Shown here one piece after another: positions 35,888 to 49,290 of a stretch of DNA of 64,000 nt (the first letter of the stretch is position 1; each line of letters starts with the position of its first letter). The translations under genes and the position numbers were made by a program. Source of the DNA: Rotaria socialis (taxonomy: Eukaryota; Rotifera; Eurotatoria; Philodinida; Philodinidae); the NCBI GenBank assembly GCA_905331475.1, contig CAJNYU010000289.1:124001-188000 (forward strand). The letters run 5' to 3'. The notes under the pieces were generated by a model, which saw only the letters and a program-made list of their open reading frames with translations, did no database searches and had not been told where the DNA came from.

Positions 35888-36076
35888 TGAATAACAACAA
35901 TCATCTGAAAATACTTTTTTGTTTTGAATTCTATAAGAAAATATAATACTTAATCAAAAACACTTTGAAACACTAATTTAAACGGTAAATTTCATAATCT
36001 GAAAAGACTGTTTATTTTCAGCTAACAATTTTGTTTCTAAGATATCCAATTAATTGTGAATATTTTCATATGAAAC
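35888..36076. other. Short 3' spacer before hAT MITE
   Basis: METTL6 3' flank. The last eight bases (36069-36076, tatgaaac) are one copy of the target-site duplication of the adjacent element. Confidence 0.6.
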
Positions 36077-36297
36077 TAGGGATGTGTAGTGTCGATGTAA
36101 ATACTGAAAAACTGATCACCGCTGTCGGGGCCTTCATTGTCTCTATATTCAGTGTTTCAGTGACACCGGTGACAGTGTGGTCGGTGTTTCACTGCGCACA
36201 CTGCCGGTGTAGTCGGGCTCCACTGGGAAACAACGTCGGTGTAGTCGGTGTAGTCGGTGCAAGCCGATGATCAGTACACCGACCCTGCACATCCCTA
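36077..36297. mobile_element. hAT-type MITE with 8-bp target-site duplication
   Basis: Ends TAGGGATGTGTAGTGTCGAT and, reverse-complemented, TAGGGATGTGCAGGGTCGGT; about 20 of 23 terminal positions match. It is flanked on both sides by tatgaaac (36069-36076 and 36298-36305), an 8-bp duplication typical of hAT insertion. The 221-base interior is GC-rich, with gtcggtgta tandem words and no transposase, so it is a non-autonomous element. Confidence 0.9.
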
Positions 36298-36305
36298 TAT
36301 GAAAC

Positions 36306-37298
36306 TCAAATTCATTCTATGATATTTCTTTCGCTATACGATGAGATTTATTAGTTGCCTATTGGTGTCTCTAAATTCTTAACACACACAAGATAATTTT
36401 CCCAATGTCATTTTTTTCTAGTGCAAACTTCGATTCTACTACTTTCAGGAAGTAGTCTCAAAATATAGACAACAACTTTTTGAAATTGTGAACCGATATT
36501 CAGAGTAAATATAAGTCGTAGTACTTGCAAATCTTTGTACTGATGACAGTATGCGCTTATTCAAGCCAATTCAGGTAAGAGCATGGATTTACATTGATGA
36601 CGAACAGTGCACACAGATTTTATCAGCTCTCTATTACCGACCGAGGAAAAGATTGTTGTTCATGAATGTAGTATTCTATTTACACATAATAATTCATTTT
36701 CTAGATTTTAAAATATTTACTAGTGTGAGAATGACGTGTAAAATAGCTAGTTAAATATTATTTTAACAGCTGTAAAATGAAACTGAGAAAACAAGTAAAA
36801 ATTCATTTACGTCAGTAGAACAAAACAACATAACCGTAAAGAATAAGAGTGGACGGTAAGAAAATAAGCTAGATGAATATTTCCATCGAAGTATGATTCT
36901 TTTATTTTATCATATTTTCAGCTTATAATTTTGAATTATTACTATTTAATCACAGCATAATATTCAAAGTTCCTATTAGTAAACGAACATTAGATGTATC
37001 AATTGCAATGACACATCAGTTTCCGTGAGCTTCCCGAGTTCGTAAAATCTAATATTGTAAAACTTGTTGAATCTGATGAACTAGTGCCAATAATTGAACT
37101 ATCCTAGAATCTCTTTGGATTACAGATAAATATTTTTTAAAATATCGTTTCCAACAGACTGTTAGCAGCAAGGAATATTCTTAATAGAAAATAGCTGCTC
37201 GATTTCTGGCCAATTAATTTTGAAAGATTTATATGAATTCATTATTATTTATTAAAATTTAAGTTAAAATGGATTACATTTATTGAGAAATATTTGAA
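36306..37298. other. Intergenic, no supported gene
   Basis: AT-rich spacer between the hAT MITE and the 3' end of the SAM-domain gene. The only sizeable frame (36551-36754) lacks any domain or splice context. Confidence 0.4.
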
Positions 37299-38228
37299 TC
37301 ACAGTAGAGAAAGATCGCCATTTTTCAATTCTCTTATTCTATTGAGTAACATCTGTCGATGTTCGAGTGGCATTTGAAATGTATTGCTCAAATGTTCGTC
37401 TTTTAGTAGGAAAAGAACTATCCCGTCGATAAGATGTTCCTTGATTATTGGCGCATACGAATTTCTGCCAAGCACATATTCGAAAAATGAACAGACTTGA
37501 TCGATCTAAACGAATAGGAAAAGAATCATAATGAAGTCTTCACTCTTGAGCTGAGCTTATTTTTATTTCTTAACATAATATTCGAATGTTTGCTATCTTT
37601 TCAGAGAAAAAATTCATAGATCAAAAGATGGACTCTCTTAGGTCACGATGCTTGATAGCACTTACACTCCATTGATGAACATTCAAGTTGTCAGAAGTGA
37701 TGTTCTGTTCTTGTGTTTTGGATGAAGATGATTTATTTTCTTGTTGTTGAAATGGCTCTAAACTCTCTTGAATTTTCCAACCTGCAATGATGTGAGTTGT
37801 TACATTTGGATTTGGCTTCCGTCTTGATAAATTTTGATCTTGACGAATTCTTAACGTCTTCGTCAATGGTACCGAAATAGTTGTAACGGTTTGTGAGTGT
37901 TGCATACGAGCAATATTGAGTGGAATATCATCAGTCGTCACTTGAGAAGTATCTAATAGAATTAATAAAAAATCAATCGAAGTACTTCACATAATTTCAT
38001 ACAAACGAAATTTAGTCAATGATGGACTGAGAGGAACATCTTCTAGTGGATTTGTTTCTGTTGGAATAATAGATATAGGAAAAATTAGAACAGTGACATT
38101 TGTGTTTGAGTGTAAAGTTAATTACCTTGTGATAGATAATCGTTATTGGTATTAGTCAATGACATCATCTGATTCACTGACGTAGTTGTAGATAACAATA
38201 ATATTGCAAATAATCTGAAGAAAAACAT
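37299..38228 (-). CDS. Signal-peptide protein with C-terminal SAM domain
   Basis: Four exons. The start at 38228 gives MFFFRLFAILLLSTTTSVNQ, a convincing signal peptide or anchor. A polar Thr/Ser/Gln-rich middle follows (IIAGWKIQESLEPFQQQENK). The last exon, joined by gtaagt...cgtttag at NLNVHQWS/IDQVCSFFEYVL, encodes NSYAPIIKEHLIDGIVLFLL and LEHRQMLLNRIRELKN, the helices of a SAM domain with its HLIDG and final leucine-rich helix. Without this splice the frame would end earlier, at 37621. SAM domains are protein- or RNA-binding modules of the cytosol and nucleus, so the combination with a signal sequence is odd; no second membrane helix is visible. Confidence 0.72.
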
Positions 38229-40411
38229 TTTCCATTAGTAACTTCTATTCAATATCTAAAGACTTCATCGGAACTTTTTCGATTACAATAGTTCGATTTT
38301 TGAAGTGTTTCTTGAGAAAACCGAACGCTACTAATTATTTCCCCTACTGATCAATAAATTAATAACTTTCGTGCAATTTCTGCAAGCAATAGAAATGTCT
38401 ACGGCACATATTGCATCTATTATTTTTGCTTCCGTCTGTAGTATATTGACAGCAGACAAAAGTATTTGGTAAGGAAGTACAATGAGACAAGTTTTATTCT
38501 TTCCTCTTCAGTAGCAGAAAAACAAATTTACCATTTTTTCTTCCAATCTGTTTTCAATCGGAAGAGAATTAGAAAAAAACTTTCTTTCATTTACTTTCTA
38601 CCTGCAATCAAAATAGAGAGTAAACCCTCCCCATGGAAGTCACCCACCAAAACCACGACCTCTGTTGGTGTAACCATCTGTTGATATTTAGCTAATTCTT
38701 TTTTTTTCAACTCTTTTGCATGTACTCTCATAAATAAGTGAAGGAGACTTGCTGTTCTATTGGTTTCATTATATGCACTCTATTGACTCATGCAATAGAA
38801 GGAGTTTTGCAATAGTGGTGTAATTTAACATCGATATGATGAAATGAATCGTCGAACAAGGAAGCAAATAAACGCCTAATCTGTGTGGGTTTTTTTCTAC
38901 CAAAAATTAAAATTAAATAAAAACATACTTTTTGAATGATTGGCGATTACAATTGTTTTTTTATTAAAATTCATAGGAAAACATAAAATCGATTGTTTTG
39001 ATATTTTTTCGATTTTGGACAATTACATATTTTCTAAATTTATTCATTTCTACTGTCGTACTATATGACTCCTTATATAAATAATACAATATGTTAGATT
39101 ATTTTTGATATAGTGATCGATAGGAACACTCTGCAACACTATGTCAATCGGTTAGATAAGATGTATACTACTGCTAGACAGAAAGACAAGGTATGACAAA
39201 TGGCAAGTGATAAGAATGATGATTTTTTTATATCTTATGAGTGCTTGAATGTTCCAAGCTACTCATACTTTCTCCCTTTTAGAAATTTTGGGGAAATGAT
39301 ATAAACTGTATTCTCCTGTATCAGAGAGTCCTTGTATTGTTGAATAAAGGTTGATTATTATGTGTCATAAGAAAAATATGTAGGGGTTGTTAAGAGAGAA
39401 GTATTGATTTGCCCTCTTGTTTCTGATGCAATTTTATGTTTATAAATATGATCATCATTGTTAGTTCTTCATTTCTTTCATTTCATCTGCTAGTTATTGC
39501 TTCATACTATGAAGTCATGGTGAAAAAAGAGAGAGATAAAGAGAAAAAAATAGAGAAAAACAGAGCTGAGAGTCGTTCCCATAAAAGCATTGTGCAATAT
39601 CGTCGTTGATTCTGTCGATTTCTTTTTAGTTGATTCAGAGACCCAAATTAGCCAACTATGAATATTGACAACAATATTTCATTCCGCGAGTAAATATTCG
39701 AGAGAGAGTAACATACACGTATGTACAGATTTTCCCAGTAAAAATAATTGCGTCATTTGGATATTTCCGTACAATGCGATTTTGTATGTTTTTTTAATCA
39801 GTTAAAATACTCAGTCGGTAGAAGATAATTGAAACCAGTAGACTTTTATCTTTACAAGTTTTATACCAATAAAACGATCAGATATCCTACAGTAGGTTTG
39901 TGTTTTTGATACATGTGGGTTGTTTTTATGAAGTTTATGTAAAATAGATAAAGAGCAAAAACAAAGATCTTTTCATACTTCGTTATTTTTTGTCTTCGAA
40001 ACGAACGAAAATAAATATTCTTTAAAACTGTAAAAAAGAGTCTATGAATTTACAATTTTTTGTTCTATCTTTTTTTTAGATATAATAGCCAATTTCATTT
40101 TTTCTGGTTGTTGTAGTCAATTAACAAAAAATTATTTTTACATTAAATAAAGAGCTCGTTTGAATTGACTGATATTGTCTGTGAGTGTTCGTTGAAAGTA
40201 TACAAATACAGACTACTGCTACTCATACAATAAATACATGGGCATCATCACCATCAACAACGATAACAAGAATAATTGACGAAGAAAGAAACGACAAAAA
40301 AAAGAGGCAGAGAAAAAAGAGAAAGAAAGAAAGAAGAAAAAGCATCCACTGCGCTATTTAGTCTGTTCGACGACTCGGGTATGTTTCATAGTGACGACGA
40401 ACGCAATCGCA
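38229..40411. other. Intergenic and leader of bZIP gene
   Basis: AT-rich; nothing supported up to about 40150. The last about 200 bases are likely 5' leader of the bZIP gene. Confidence 0.4.
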
Positions 40412-41803
40412 ATGTCGACCCCTACAATGAATCACAAGAGTCATATGCATCAACGGCAAGAGCAAAAACAACAACAACAACAACAACAACAACAGATAAA
40501 CGAGATACAACATACACATTCGAACTCGCCCAATTCACCCCATGCGACTTTGGCACGTTCGGATTCGACCTCAACAGTGATTTTGGAGGAACAAGAGACT
40601 CCTATATGTCGTCGCAATGGCCCACCAACTCTTTCACCTTCAATGTTGAGGAGTCTCAGTATTCGACTACGTTCTCTCCTCAAGACAAGTGGCCAATTTA
40701 ACAAAGGTAAAAAATGGATAAATAAATTATAATTTATAATTTTATATTAAATATTGAATAGATCTTGAATCATCTGACATGTTGAATGAACTGTTTGCAG
40801 GTGGAAATGAAATTTCTTTAAGGCAATTATTAAGCGACTTTAGTGCCACTGATACTTTTGATGCAGATGAATTAATGAAACTAGATTCAACTAAATTACT
40901 TGAGTCACGAACTCTCAGTGAATTTGTAAGTAAAAAGAACAAGCGTGTTTTTATCATTATATAATTTCATATTTACAAATGATGCTAAATGTCAACAATA
41001 ACTAACGAGCAATATTTCTTTCTAGTTACGATCTGAATCATTTGATAAATTAATGTCATCAGCAACACATAATATAGATTTTTTAACAAATCCACCTGCA
41101 GCTACTTGTTCATCATTGTCATTTTCTGAACTCCGACCAGTATCACCTGAATTAATAACCAACAATGCATATCCTACAGAACCCGATCAATTAAGACTTG
41201 AATCTAATAATGGATTACTCTATACTCAAATGAGTTCATTTGATTCGTTAACATCAATGCCAGTTACGCCAAAATATGATTGCAATCAAGGTGCATTGAA
41301 TGCTTTCGAACATGACCATGCTTTTCTGTCCAAACGAACACCATCCATTGATAGTCCAAAAGTGACTAGTTCTAAACGAACACCTGTACGACGATCTCGT
41401 CGGACATCTTCACGCATTCAATCTCGTACAGTTCGTTCAACATCGTCAGAAACTAGTTCAACACAATCGAAACATAGTTGTAATGTTAATCGTGCAACAG
41501 ACATTAAAACAGCTGAAGATTTATCCTACTATTTGGAAAGACGTCGAAAAAATAATGAAGCATCGAAAATGTCTCGAGCTGCTCGAAAACAAAAGTTCGG
41601 TGATATGGATGATAAATGGTAAATTAAATTAAAAGAAAAGAAAAAGAAAGAGTATTTTTCTACTAAGTTTTCTTTTTATTTTCAGTGAAGAATATGAACG
41701 TGTGAATTCTGACCTTCGCATGAAAATCGCAACACTTGCTACAGTAACGGCAACACTAAAAAATGGACTTGTAAACAATTTTCAACGGAAAACTGGTGTC
41801 TAA
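40412..41803 (+). CDS. bZIP transcription factor (PAR/C-EBP-like basic region)
   Basis: Four exons, about 415 residues. ATG 40412 (MSTPTMNHKSHMHQRQ) leads into a pure Gln tract from a CAA/CAG repeat. Exons 2-3 hold an acidic region with FDADELMKLDSTKLLE and LRSESFDKLMSSATHNIDFL, plausible activation segments, and a Ser/Arg-rich linker. The C-terminus has the basic region YYLERRRKNNEASKMSRAAR, with the NNEAxxxSR signature, followed by the leucine-zipper repeat EEYERVNSDLRMKIATLATV split by the last intron. NN-A-SR and the preceding YxxRR resemble PAR/NFIL3-type and C/EBP-gamma-like factors; exact orthology is uncertain. The zipper is short. It acts in the nucleus as a dimer. Confidence 0.83.
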
Positions 41804-43165
41804 ATAGGAAGCATACATGTATATTGTTTTGACTTGTTGCCAATCGACTTTTCATAAATATGTTGTCAAATATGTAACGAAAGCTTTTCTCTCGAGTGAT
41901 CGGATTGTTTGCTTGTTTGCTTGTTTTCCTATTGCTTAGTCGAGGCAAGAAGAAAAAGAAGAAGATTTCTGATGGTTTAATAGTTACAATGCAATATATG
42001 TAGCTGCCCCCTATATTTTGCTATCAGTTCGTGATATTATAGAAGTATATGTATGTAAGTTTTATTTTGTATTTAATGGAAAATATTGCAAAGTAAACAA
42101 AAAAACAACAAAAACGTAGAAAAGTAGAAAAAAAAATATGTTTTTTATTTTGTTGTTAAATAGATTGTTTTTCTCTTATCTGTAATTGTTGTTTGTATTA
42201 TTATTATTATTTTTTAAACACGAATTAAAGAAAGAGGAAAAGTAACCTATGATTAAAATATATGTATGCCTTTTATATTTTGTGATATTTCGATCTTCTC
42301 GATGCTAAGATTTGTTCGAAAGAGATTCAGCAGTAGCGTACTATTTGTTATTGTATTTTATCGTTTTACAAAAGTAAGAGTCAATAATTATAATATTTTT
42401 GATTTCTTTATTTTTTTTTTTTGTGCTATCCATTATCAATCCGTCGTATTGCTTTGTAATATTATTTTTCCATAAAAATAGTGAATATACATATGTGATG
42501 ACATAAAAAAAGGTCATAACTTTAAAAAATTGCTTTTGAAACACAATGCAAATAAATAGTACATAATTAATAACGTTGAACATTGATGAACTTTATAAAT
42601 GTCATATTAAGTATCTGCCAGACATATTCTCTCTATTCTATCTAAAGAACACAGAGAATACATAATAAAATCGGACAATTGGTCATTTCGTCTCTTGGGA
42701 AGTGAATTGCATGTTGCTAGTAGGTGACTCTGTTTTTTTTTTAAATTTTATTGCGATGAATTCATTTGTTAAACGATGCGCATATCTTTTTATATTCTCA
42801 TATAAAATGATAGATTGTATCCAGCTGGATTTTATTTCTTTCTCTAGTGCTAACATTGCTCTACTCGATAGCATTAGTGATAAATCGATCGATTGTCTCA
42901 AGCGAATGGGATGATTGTATGCATGCAAATTTTCAATTTATTCTCTCTAGTCGTTCAAAAAGTATACATAGTTCAGATCGTATGTGCAGTACATTATTTT
43001 TTTTCTCTTGAGTTTATGATAACTTTTCTCTCATGTGTATATACACGTATATATAAACTCAGCATAGGTGAACGTAAATACATTATTCATTTGCTGATCC
43101 ATACTGATATAGATATTGAGAGAAAATATAAACGAGAATAAGGTCACTATTCTCTCTCTACACAT

Positions 43166-43198
<33 letters not shown>

Positions 43199-43275
43199 GA
43201 TTATCGGATAGAAAAATAAAGTCTTCTTGATGAAACAACTAATGTGCTAGTTCATTTATTTTATACTATCCCAAT
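41804..43275. other. Intergenic with CA/TA microsatellite
   Basis: 3' UTR-like T-rich sequence after the bZIP gene, then a (CA)n(TA)n tract at 43161-43198 just upstream of the nuclear receptor. No gene supported. Confidence 0.4.
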
Positions 43276-45904
43276 ATGGATATGTTTATTCTTGATCAAT
43301 CACATATGATCTGCTCCGAGCAAGTATCCATATCATCATTGAATAGCACGGCGGTGTGTCTGCAAGATTTTCGTTCCGAACCTTGCCAAGTATGTGGAGA
43401 AAATGCAAGCGGATGGCATTGTGGTTCAATTACATGGTGAATCTTCTTTTTATCATTGGTAAATATCAAGGCTAATTTTTTTCTGTTTAGTGAGGCATGT
43501 AAAAAATTTTTTCTTCGATCAGTTAATGGCGAATATCTTAAATATAAATGTATACGAGATAAAAAATGTATTATTACACGTGCGACACGAACTCAATGTC
43601 AATGCTGTCGATATTCAAAATGTATTGCTATTGGCATGAAAATCATAGGTAATATGTCAGTTCCTGTTGTTTTTTCTGATTATTTAATATTTGAAATACT
43701 AATAATAGAGCAAAGTTCAAATCCAAAAATTGAAGAAATCTTTAAAGAAATTCCATGCGCTGTTTGCCAATCGGCATCATCAGGCATACATTTTGGTGCA
43801 ACAACATGTGAAGTAAGTAACATTATTATTATTGTTATTTCAATAGATTTTAAAAAAGTATTTGTGATTATTAAGGGTTGTAAAGGATTTTTTCGCCGAA
43901 TGACGAAAGAGAATACACCACAAAATTATAAATGTTCAGAAAGAAATAATTGTGAAATAAATGCTTTGACCAGAAATATGTGTCGAGCTTGTCGTTTTCG
44001 AAAATGTCTTATGGCAGGAATGTCTATTGAAGGTTCACGTATTGGTAGACAATCGAATTTATTTAAACATAAGATGGTCGAAATGCAACGTCGAGGTGTA
44101 GTTCAATCAAAATTATGTCATATATTAACGTCAAATTTAAATCATACTAGAAAAAAAATACCACATATCAATCAAGGTGATTGCTTTTTCTATTGTCATA
44201 GAAATGCTTATTATCTATCTTTCATAAAAACTTAAGTAAGATGTTGAAAAAAGAAAGTTGGATAACTGATGTATTCAATTGAATATAAACCTGAATTTCA
44301 GTTAACTAGTCTGAATAATATTATGAACGAGAACAAAACAATAAAAATTGCGTTGAGGTGTTCATATCTATTGGAAAGAGTCGATTTCATGTTCAAGTAA
44401 TAAAGATATCTAAGTTATGCATTTCAAATCTTTTCATTTTCCGAAAGAAATTCCTTAACCAGAGATTTATGGGATCAGGAAAAGAAAAAAACGTTACATG
44501 AGAAATTGAATATTATAGTAAACTATGATTCAATATTTCTCTATATGTAAATCATAGTGTATTGTGAGAATTACAGTTCTTTTCGATTTGCTCTTATCCT
44601 AAAATTAGAACATCAAATCTACGGATGCTTACATAAGCGATGCTGAAAAAAACACATTTCTTATGTGTTTGTAGTGTAACGCATCAGAGTCCATCTTATG
44701 TACATAGTCTCGGCTAAACAGGGATTAATCAGTTCGAAAGAACTCCCTTATCCGATAGTAAATTTAAAAAAAAAAAGACTGAAAAATGATTACATTCAAG
44801 TTTTGGCCTTTGAAAAATTTAAACTCTGCTGTTCATTGTAAATTGAGCTTGGTATCTGTAATATATTAGAATCATTTTACGATTTATTATTCGTTTTAGA
44901 ACCATTAATTATGGTATCTTTAAAAGATAACCTTGAATCTCACATATTTGAACAAATATCGCATATTGAAAATGCTTATATCAGTCAACTTAAAGTAAAT
45001 TGACTTTTCAGTTTTACAATTTTATTGGATTTCTAAACCTTTTAGGAACTTCCATTTTGTTCAAATGAAATAAATGATTTATGGATGATTTGTACATCTC
45101 AACTGCAAGAATATTCAAATCGTGTTCGAGCGTTTATTGATCGGATTCCAAGTAGCTAATTGAATTTTTACAACAAAATGATAAACCAACGGAGAAATTT
45201 ATTGTCTCATTTTTAGATTTTAATTCTATTAATTTTATTGAGAAAACATCAATTATTCATTTATCAACTCATTCGGTTATTCTAATGTGCCTTTGTATAC
45301 AATCGTTACGCTCAGGAATAGTAAATTCCAACTGGAATTATTTAAATATTTCATTCGATTCATCACATAGTCAATATTTACAAGACCAATATCCATTTTT
45401 CTTCGAATTAAATCGTTTAACATATTCATTTGAAAAAGAACTTCAAATTTTTGAACTTGATGATAAAGAAATAGCACTGATGCTTACTTTACTTATAACT
45501 TCCATTGGTTAGTAGAACTATTTTATTATTTAGATTTCGATAAACAGAGTTATTCATATAAACTCAACAGGATTGAAATTTTAGCCTTTTTATCTTAATA
45601 CTCCGCTTTATATAATATTGATTTATTTTTATTTTAGGAAACAATAAATCAAAAGAAATCGAATATCTTGAAGAAGAACTTTTTAGCATTTTATATGATT
45701 ACATGGCCGGTACGTCTTTATATCTTTGAGATCATTTTCTATTGTAATAATGAATTGTTATTTTTTCAATATTTAGTTAAACGTGGTATGAATAATAAAG
45801 ATTACTTTATTTTAACAATACAAATTCCATTTTTACATCGTATCAATAATTTAATATTAACAAATATAAGTAATTTGAAATGTTCCTTATCTTATGAATT
45901 GTAA
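43276..45904 (+). CDS. Nuclear receptor with two DNA-binding domains (2DBD-NR)
   Basis: Eight exons. DBD1: CQVCGENASGWHCGSITC, then P-box CEACKKFFLRS and CQCCRYSKCIAIGM. DBD2: CAVCQSASSGIHFGATTC, P-box CEGCKGFFRRM and CRACRFRKCLMAGM. All eight zinc-ligand cysteines of each are present. CEACKK is the distinctive first P-box described for 2DBD nuclear receptors of flatworms, molluscs and other invertebrates. The hinge has GSRIGRQSNLFKHKMVEMQR. The ligand-binding domain starts after a 0.72 kb intron and shows the H3-H5 signature YSNRVRAFIDRIPNFNSINF; the C-terminal helices end ISNLKCSLSYEL without an obvious AF-2 motif. Two introns inside the DBD region are 60-63 bases, a multiple of three and stop-free, so the unspliced frame stays open. 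It is a ligand-regulated or orphan transcription factor. Confidence 0.93.
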
Positions 45905-48900
45905 AAGTTACGTTTTTATTTAACTTCTATGTTTATTAGTTCAACTTGAATTATTTTTCTTTTCGTATTCTTGTATTCAATCTACTATAGAAGTTCTTGA
46001 ATAAAAACTCTAAATGTTTATTATTATATTCAAAAATATATAATGCTGAATATCATATCGATATAATGCGTAGTATTATGATAGATCCCTGATTATTCTC
46101 AATCGATTCTACTGTACTATCTTTTGTCAAATGTAGAACAGTGAAATTACATGGTGTACTACTGTAAGACATTGACTAGATGAAATTTTATATCGTTCCG
46201 GAAGCTTTCCTTTTAGCGATAGTGCTTGTAGACTTGTAAAATCCGGTTTGCAAACACGAATTAAACTCTACAGAGGTTGTCCTTCTGATTTCAATTGCTT
46301 CCGGGCATCAGGAAACAAATGTTCTGATGAAAACTATAGAAGTATACCATTTACTATTGAGATCTGCCAGAGCTATGCAATCTTCAAAGTATCGATCAAA
46401 CAAAGGCTTATCAAACGCTTCGCTTTTCCAAAAATACTGAAGAACTATTCTATCTGGTCATTTCACCCATTTGAAGTAGATTCGGTAAATCTCTAATGAT
46501 TTCGCAAGTTTATTAATTATTATGCTTAAGGAAATTAGAGCAAAATATCATGTGCTACATACATATCTTAATAATTTTCGATATTATTATCACCAACTAG
46601 TCATTTTATATTATAACAATATTTTCTCTTAAAACCTTGAAATTCTTGCAAAAATAACGATGAACAATAAATATAATATATAGCGTCGGTCTAGTGAATG
46701 TATCATTGAAAAAGTACAACTTTTCTTTATACGATTGTACTCATCTCTTGATAATATAAAATTCGATAGATACATTGGCAGTTAGAAATGTGTGAGTCAT
46801 TTTAAATTTTTCATCACAAAATAAATCCTAGGCGCAACTAGCAGGATGCTAAGGAATAGAACTTTTCAATTTACATCAAAACAAAAATATTTCTAAAAAA
46901 AACTCGCATATTTTTCTCCATAAATTTGTCTAAGTTGAATAATCTCCAATACCTTCGCTCTTAGTAACCCTATCATAAGGAATTCTATTAAATCAATATT
47001 GTGCTATTGAAAACCTAAAAGTAAATCCAAATAAAATATTATATTAATTACTTATTGCAACGAATATTATTTTACTACTATAAAATAAAGTACGCTAAAA
47101 ACACAATTGAATCATAATATACATACAAAAGATTAAACAAAAGAAAAAGAAAAATTTTCCTTCAACAATCTCTTACGGCAAAAGAATCATTTTCCACATG
47201 CGTATTTCAATCAATGTAATGATACGATCATATGTATATAGGTACCTACATAAATATATATATTGATAAGAATTTAATGATTATCGAATGAAAATTATAA
47301 GGTAGTCAAAATGTATAATGACATAATCATATGATTCCGATCATATTCTCAAATCTTTATTTTATACTGACCAGGAGAAAAAGAAAAAGAAGCATGTATC
47401 ATTGATTGCTAGTTACAATAATGGTCGACAGTTGAAAACGGAAGTTGCCATTTTTCTTAATTTTTGACAGACACAATTTTACATCGAGTTCCGCACGCTA
47501 GAAAAAGAGAAAAAAAATGTCAACGAATCCAAACAATCTTCCATTTCAGAGTCATTTTCAGTATGTATATACAGATCTCTAATTGCTCGAAAGCTGTCGT
47601 ACACGCGCCGACTATCATTAACTTTCTCGTATGAATGCTCAGAGGAAGCTCATCATGTCAGCTGTCCTAACGCATAAATGCCGGAAGACGCCGATCATCT
47701 TCTAACTTACTGATTGGATTGATCGAATGTACAGGCGTGAAAACGATTTTCTTTTTCATACACACACATACACACCGATTCATTAACACCTTTTCACATG
47801 TAGATAAGAGTTCGACGAACAAAACATCAACGACAATTTCATGTTGAGTTCGTTTTCTTCGAATTATCTTCAATAATCAAGTGTGAATGAACAACATATA
47901 TTGAAAGCAAGCATTTACATGCAGACAAAAAAAGAAAGAAAAAATTGAAAGTGTCAAACGAATGCCATGCATGCCGTCTAGATTTTGATCTTTTAATACA
48001 GAACATGAAATCAAACTCTATTTCCATTTGCAACAACAGTAGTCAAATATCCGGCTGAAAGATGATGAAAACAATAACAACATAGAATTCCAACATCGAT
48101 AATTCGCTCTCCTATGTGTCTCTATAATTAGTCGGCCTATATTAAGCCATTTTGTTCATTACGTGAACAATCTATAATATGTTCATTTGCACACCATGTC
48201 ACTACCATTAATCGAATTAATCTACTTTTTTTCTTCTTCTTTTCTATATCGGCACGTTGAGTAGACTAGTAGTTGGTTCTGTCTCACTTGACAGTTAATC
48301 TCAAATTTCTTAACAACGTATTATATCAATCGTCAAATCTATTATTTCATTTCGATACTTGAAAAAGAAGAAGATATCTATATAAAATGATTGATCTATA
48401 GATTGGTTCGATGAGCAAAAGACGAATAGGCTTTGCCAGAAGGCTTAAAGATGAGTTTGATATGACGACATACATATTATGACATCAAAAGAAAACAAGC
48501 GCCAGTCTTTTATAAATTAAACACAGCTTGAACGGCTGCTACTTCGACAAAGTTACACTATAGGTGAGCAAAATAGATAAGATTTTTTTTCTGCCGTTGG
48601 TGACGATGTCCTCATTAAAATAAAGACGAACATCGATCGATTAATAAAGACATTCATAAGATAAATGGTAGTTTTATGACAACTAACGTCGAAACAGTAG
48701 GAAATCATAATGAGATCAGAACACTTTTTTTTCTTCCTAAACTAATGATCAAGTGGTAAATTAAACCCTTGAAAATATAAACCTTCCATATGTTCTGAGT
48801 CTCTTTGATTATTTCACCACAGGAAACAATTGAATATTTTCTCTCGCATTACAATCAGGTGTATAAGTCCATGTAAACCAATCATAGTTTGTCTAATCTA

Positions 48901-49290
48901 CTAACCAATAAAATAAATCTCTTCTCGTTCTTTTCAAATTCAAATAAGAGAAGGAAAAATAGTTGTTTTTATTCTTTTTTTCAGACAACCAATAAGAAAA
49001 AACAGCGAAGTTCTTTTTCCGGTTGAAAAATAATAAGAAGAAAAAAAAAACTAAATTATATGTTCACATGTCCATTCATCTCGTTTGACCTATCTAATTA
49101 TTAAGACAATACTACTTCGAAATTAGTTGTTTCGGGGTGGAGCTAAACATTTTATCTTCAAAGATATACGTATCATACTCATTGATTACATGAGAAAAAA
49201 CGTATAATTTCTAGTCTTCTTTTTTTCTTCTTCGTGTATTCAAGGAACAATTCAATAATTGTCTATGACAAACTATTCGGATCCTATTTC
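45905..49290. other. Large intergenic region, no supported gene
   Basis: About 3.4 kb, AT-rich. A plus-strand frame at 46248-46496 (LYRGCPSDFNCFRASG) is surrounded by other short open pieces and could be debris of a coding element, but nothing is recognisable. The 3' end probably contains the promoter of the Sp factor. Confidence 0.35.

Noticed and set aside
36031-36270. 79-codon plus-strand frame
   Set aside because: Entirely explained by the GC-rich hAT MITE it overlaps.
40391-40411. Possible GTG start of the bZIP gene
   Set aside because: Eukaryotic context; the first ATG in frame is at 40412.
40276-40701. 141-codon frame overlapping the first bZIP exon
   Set aside because: It is the alternative frame of the CAA/CAG tract (Thr run); only the Gln frame joins in phase to the bZIP exons.
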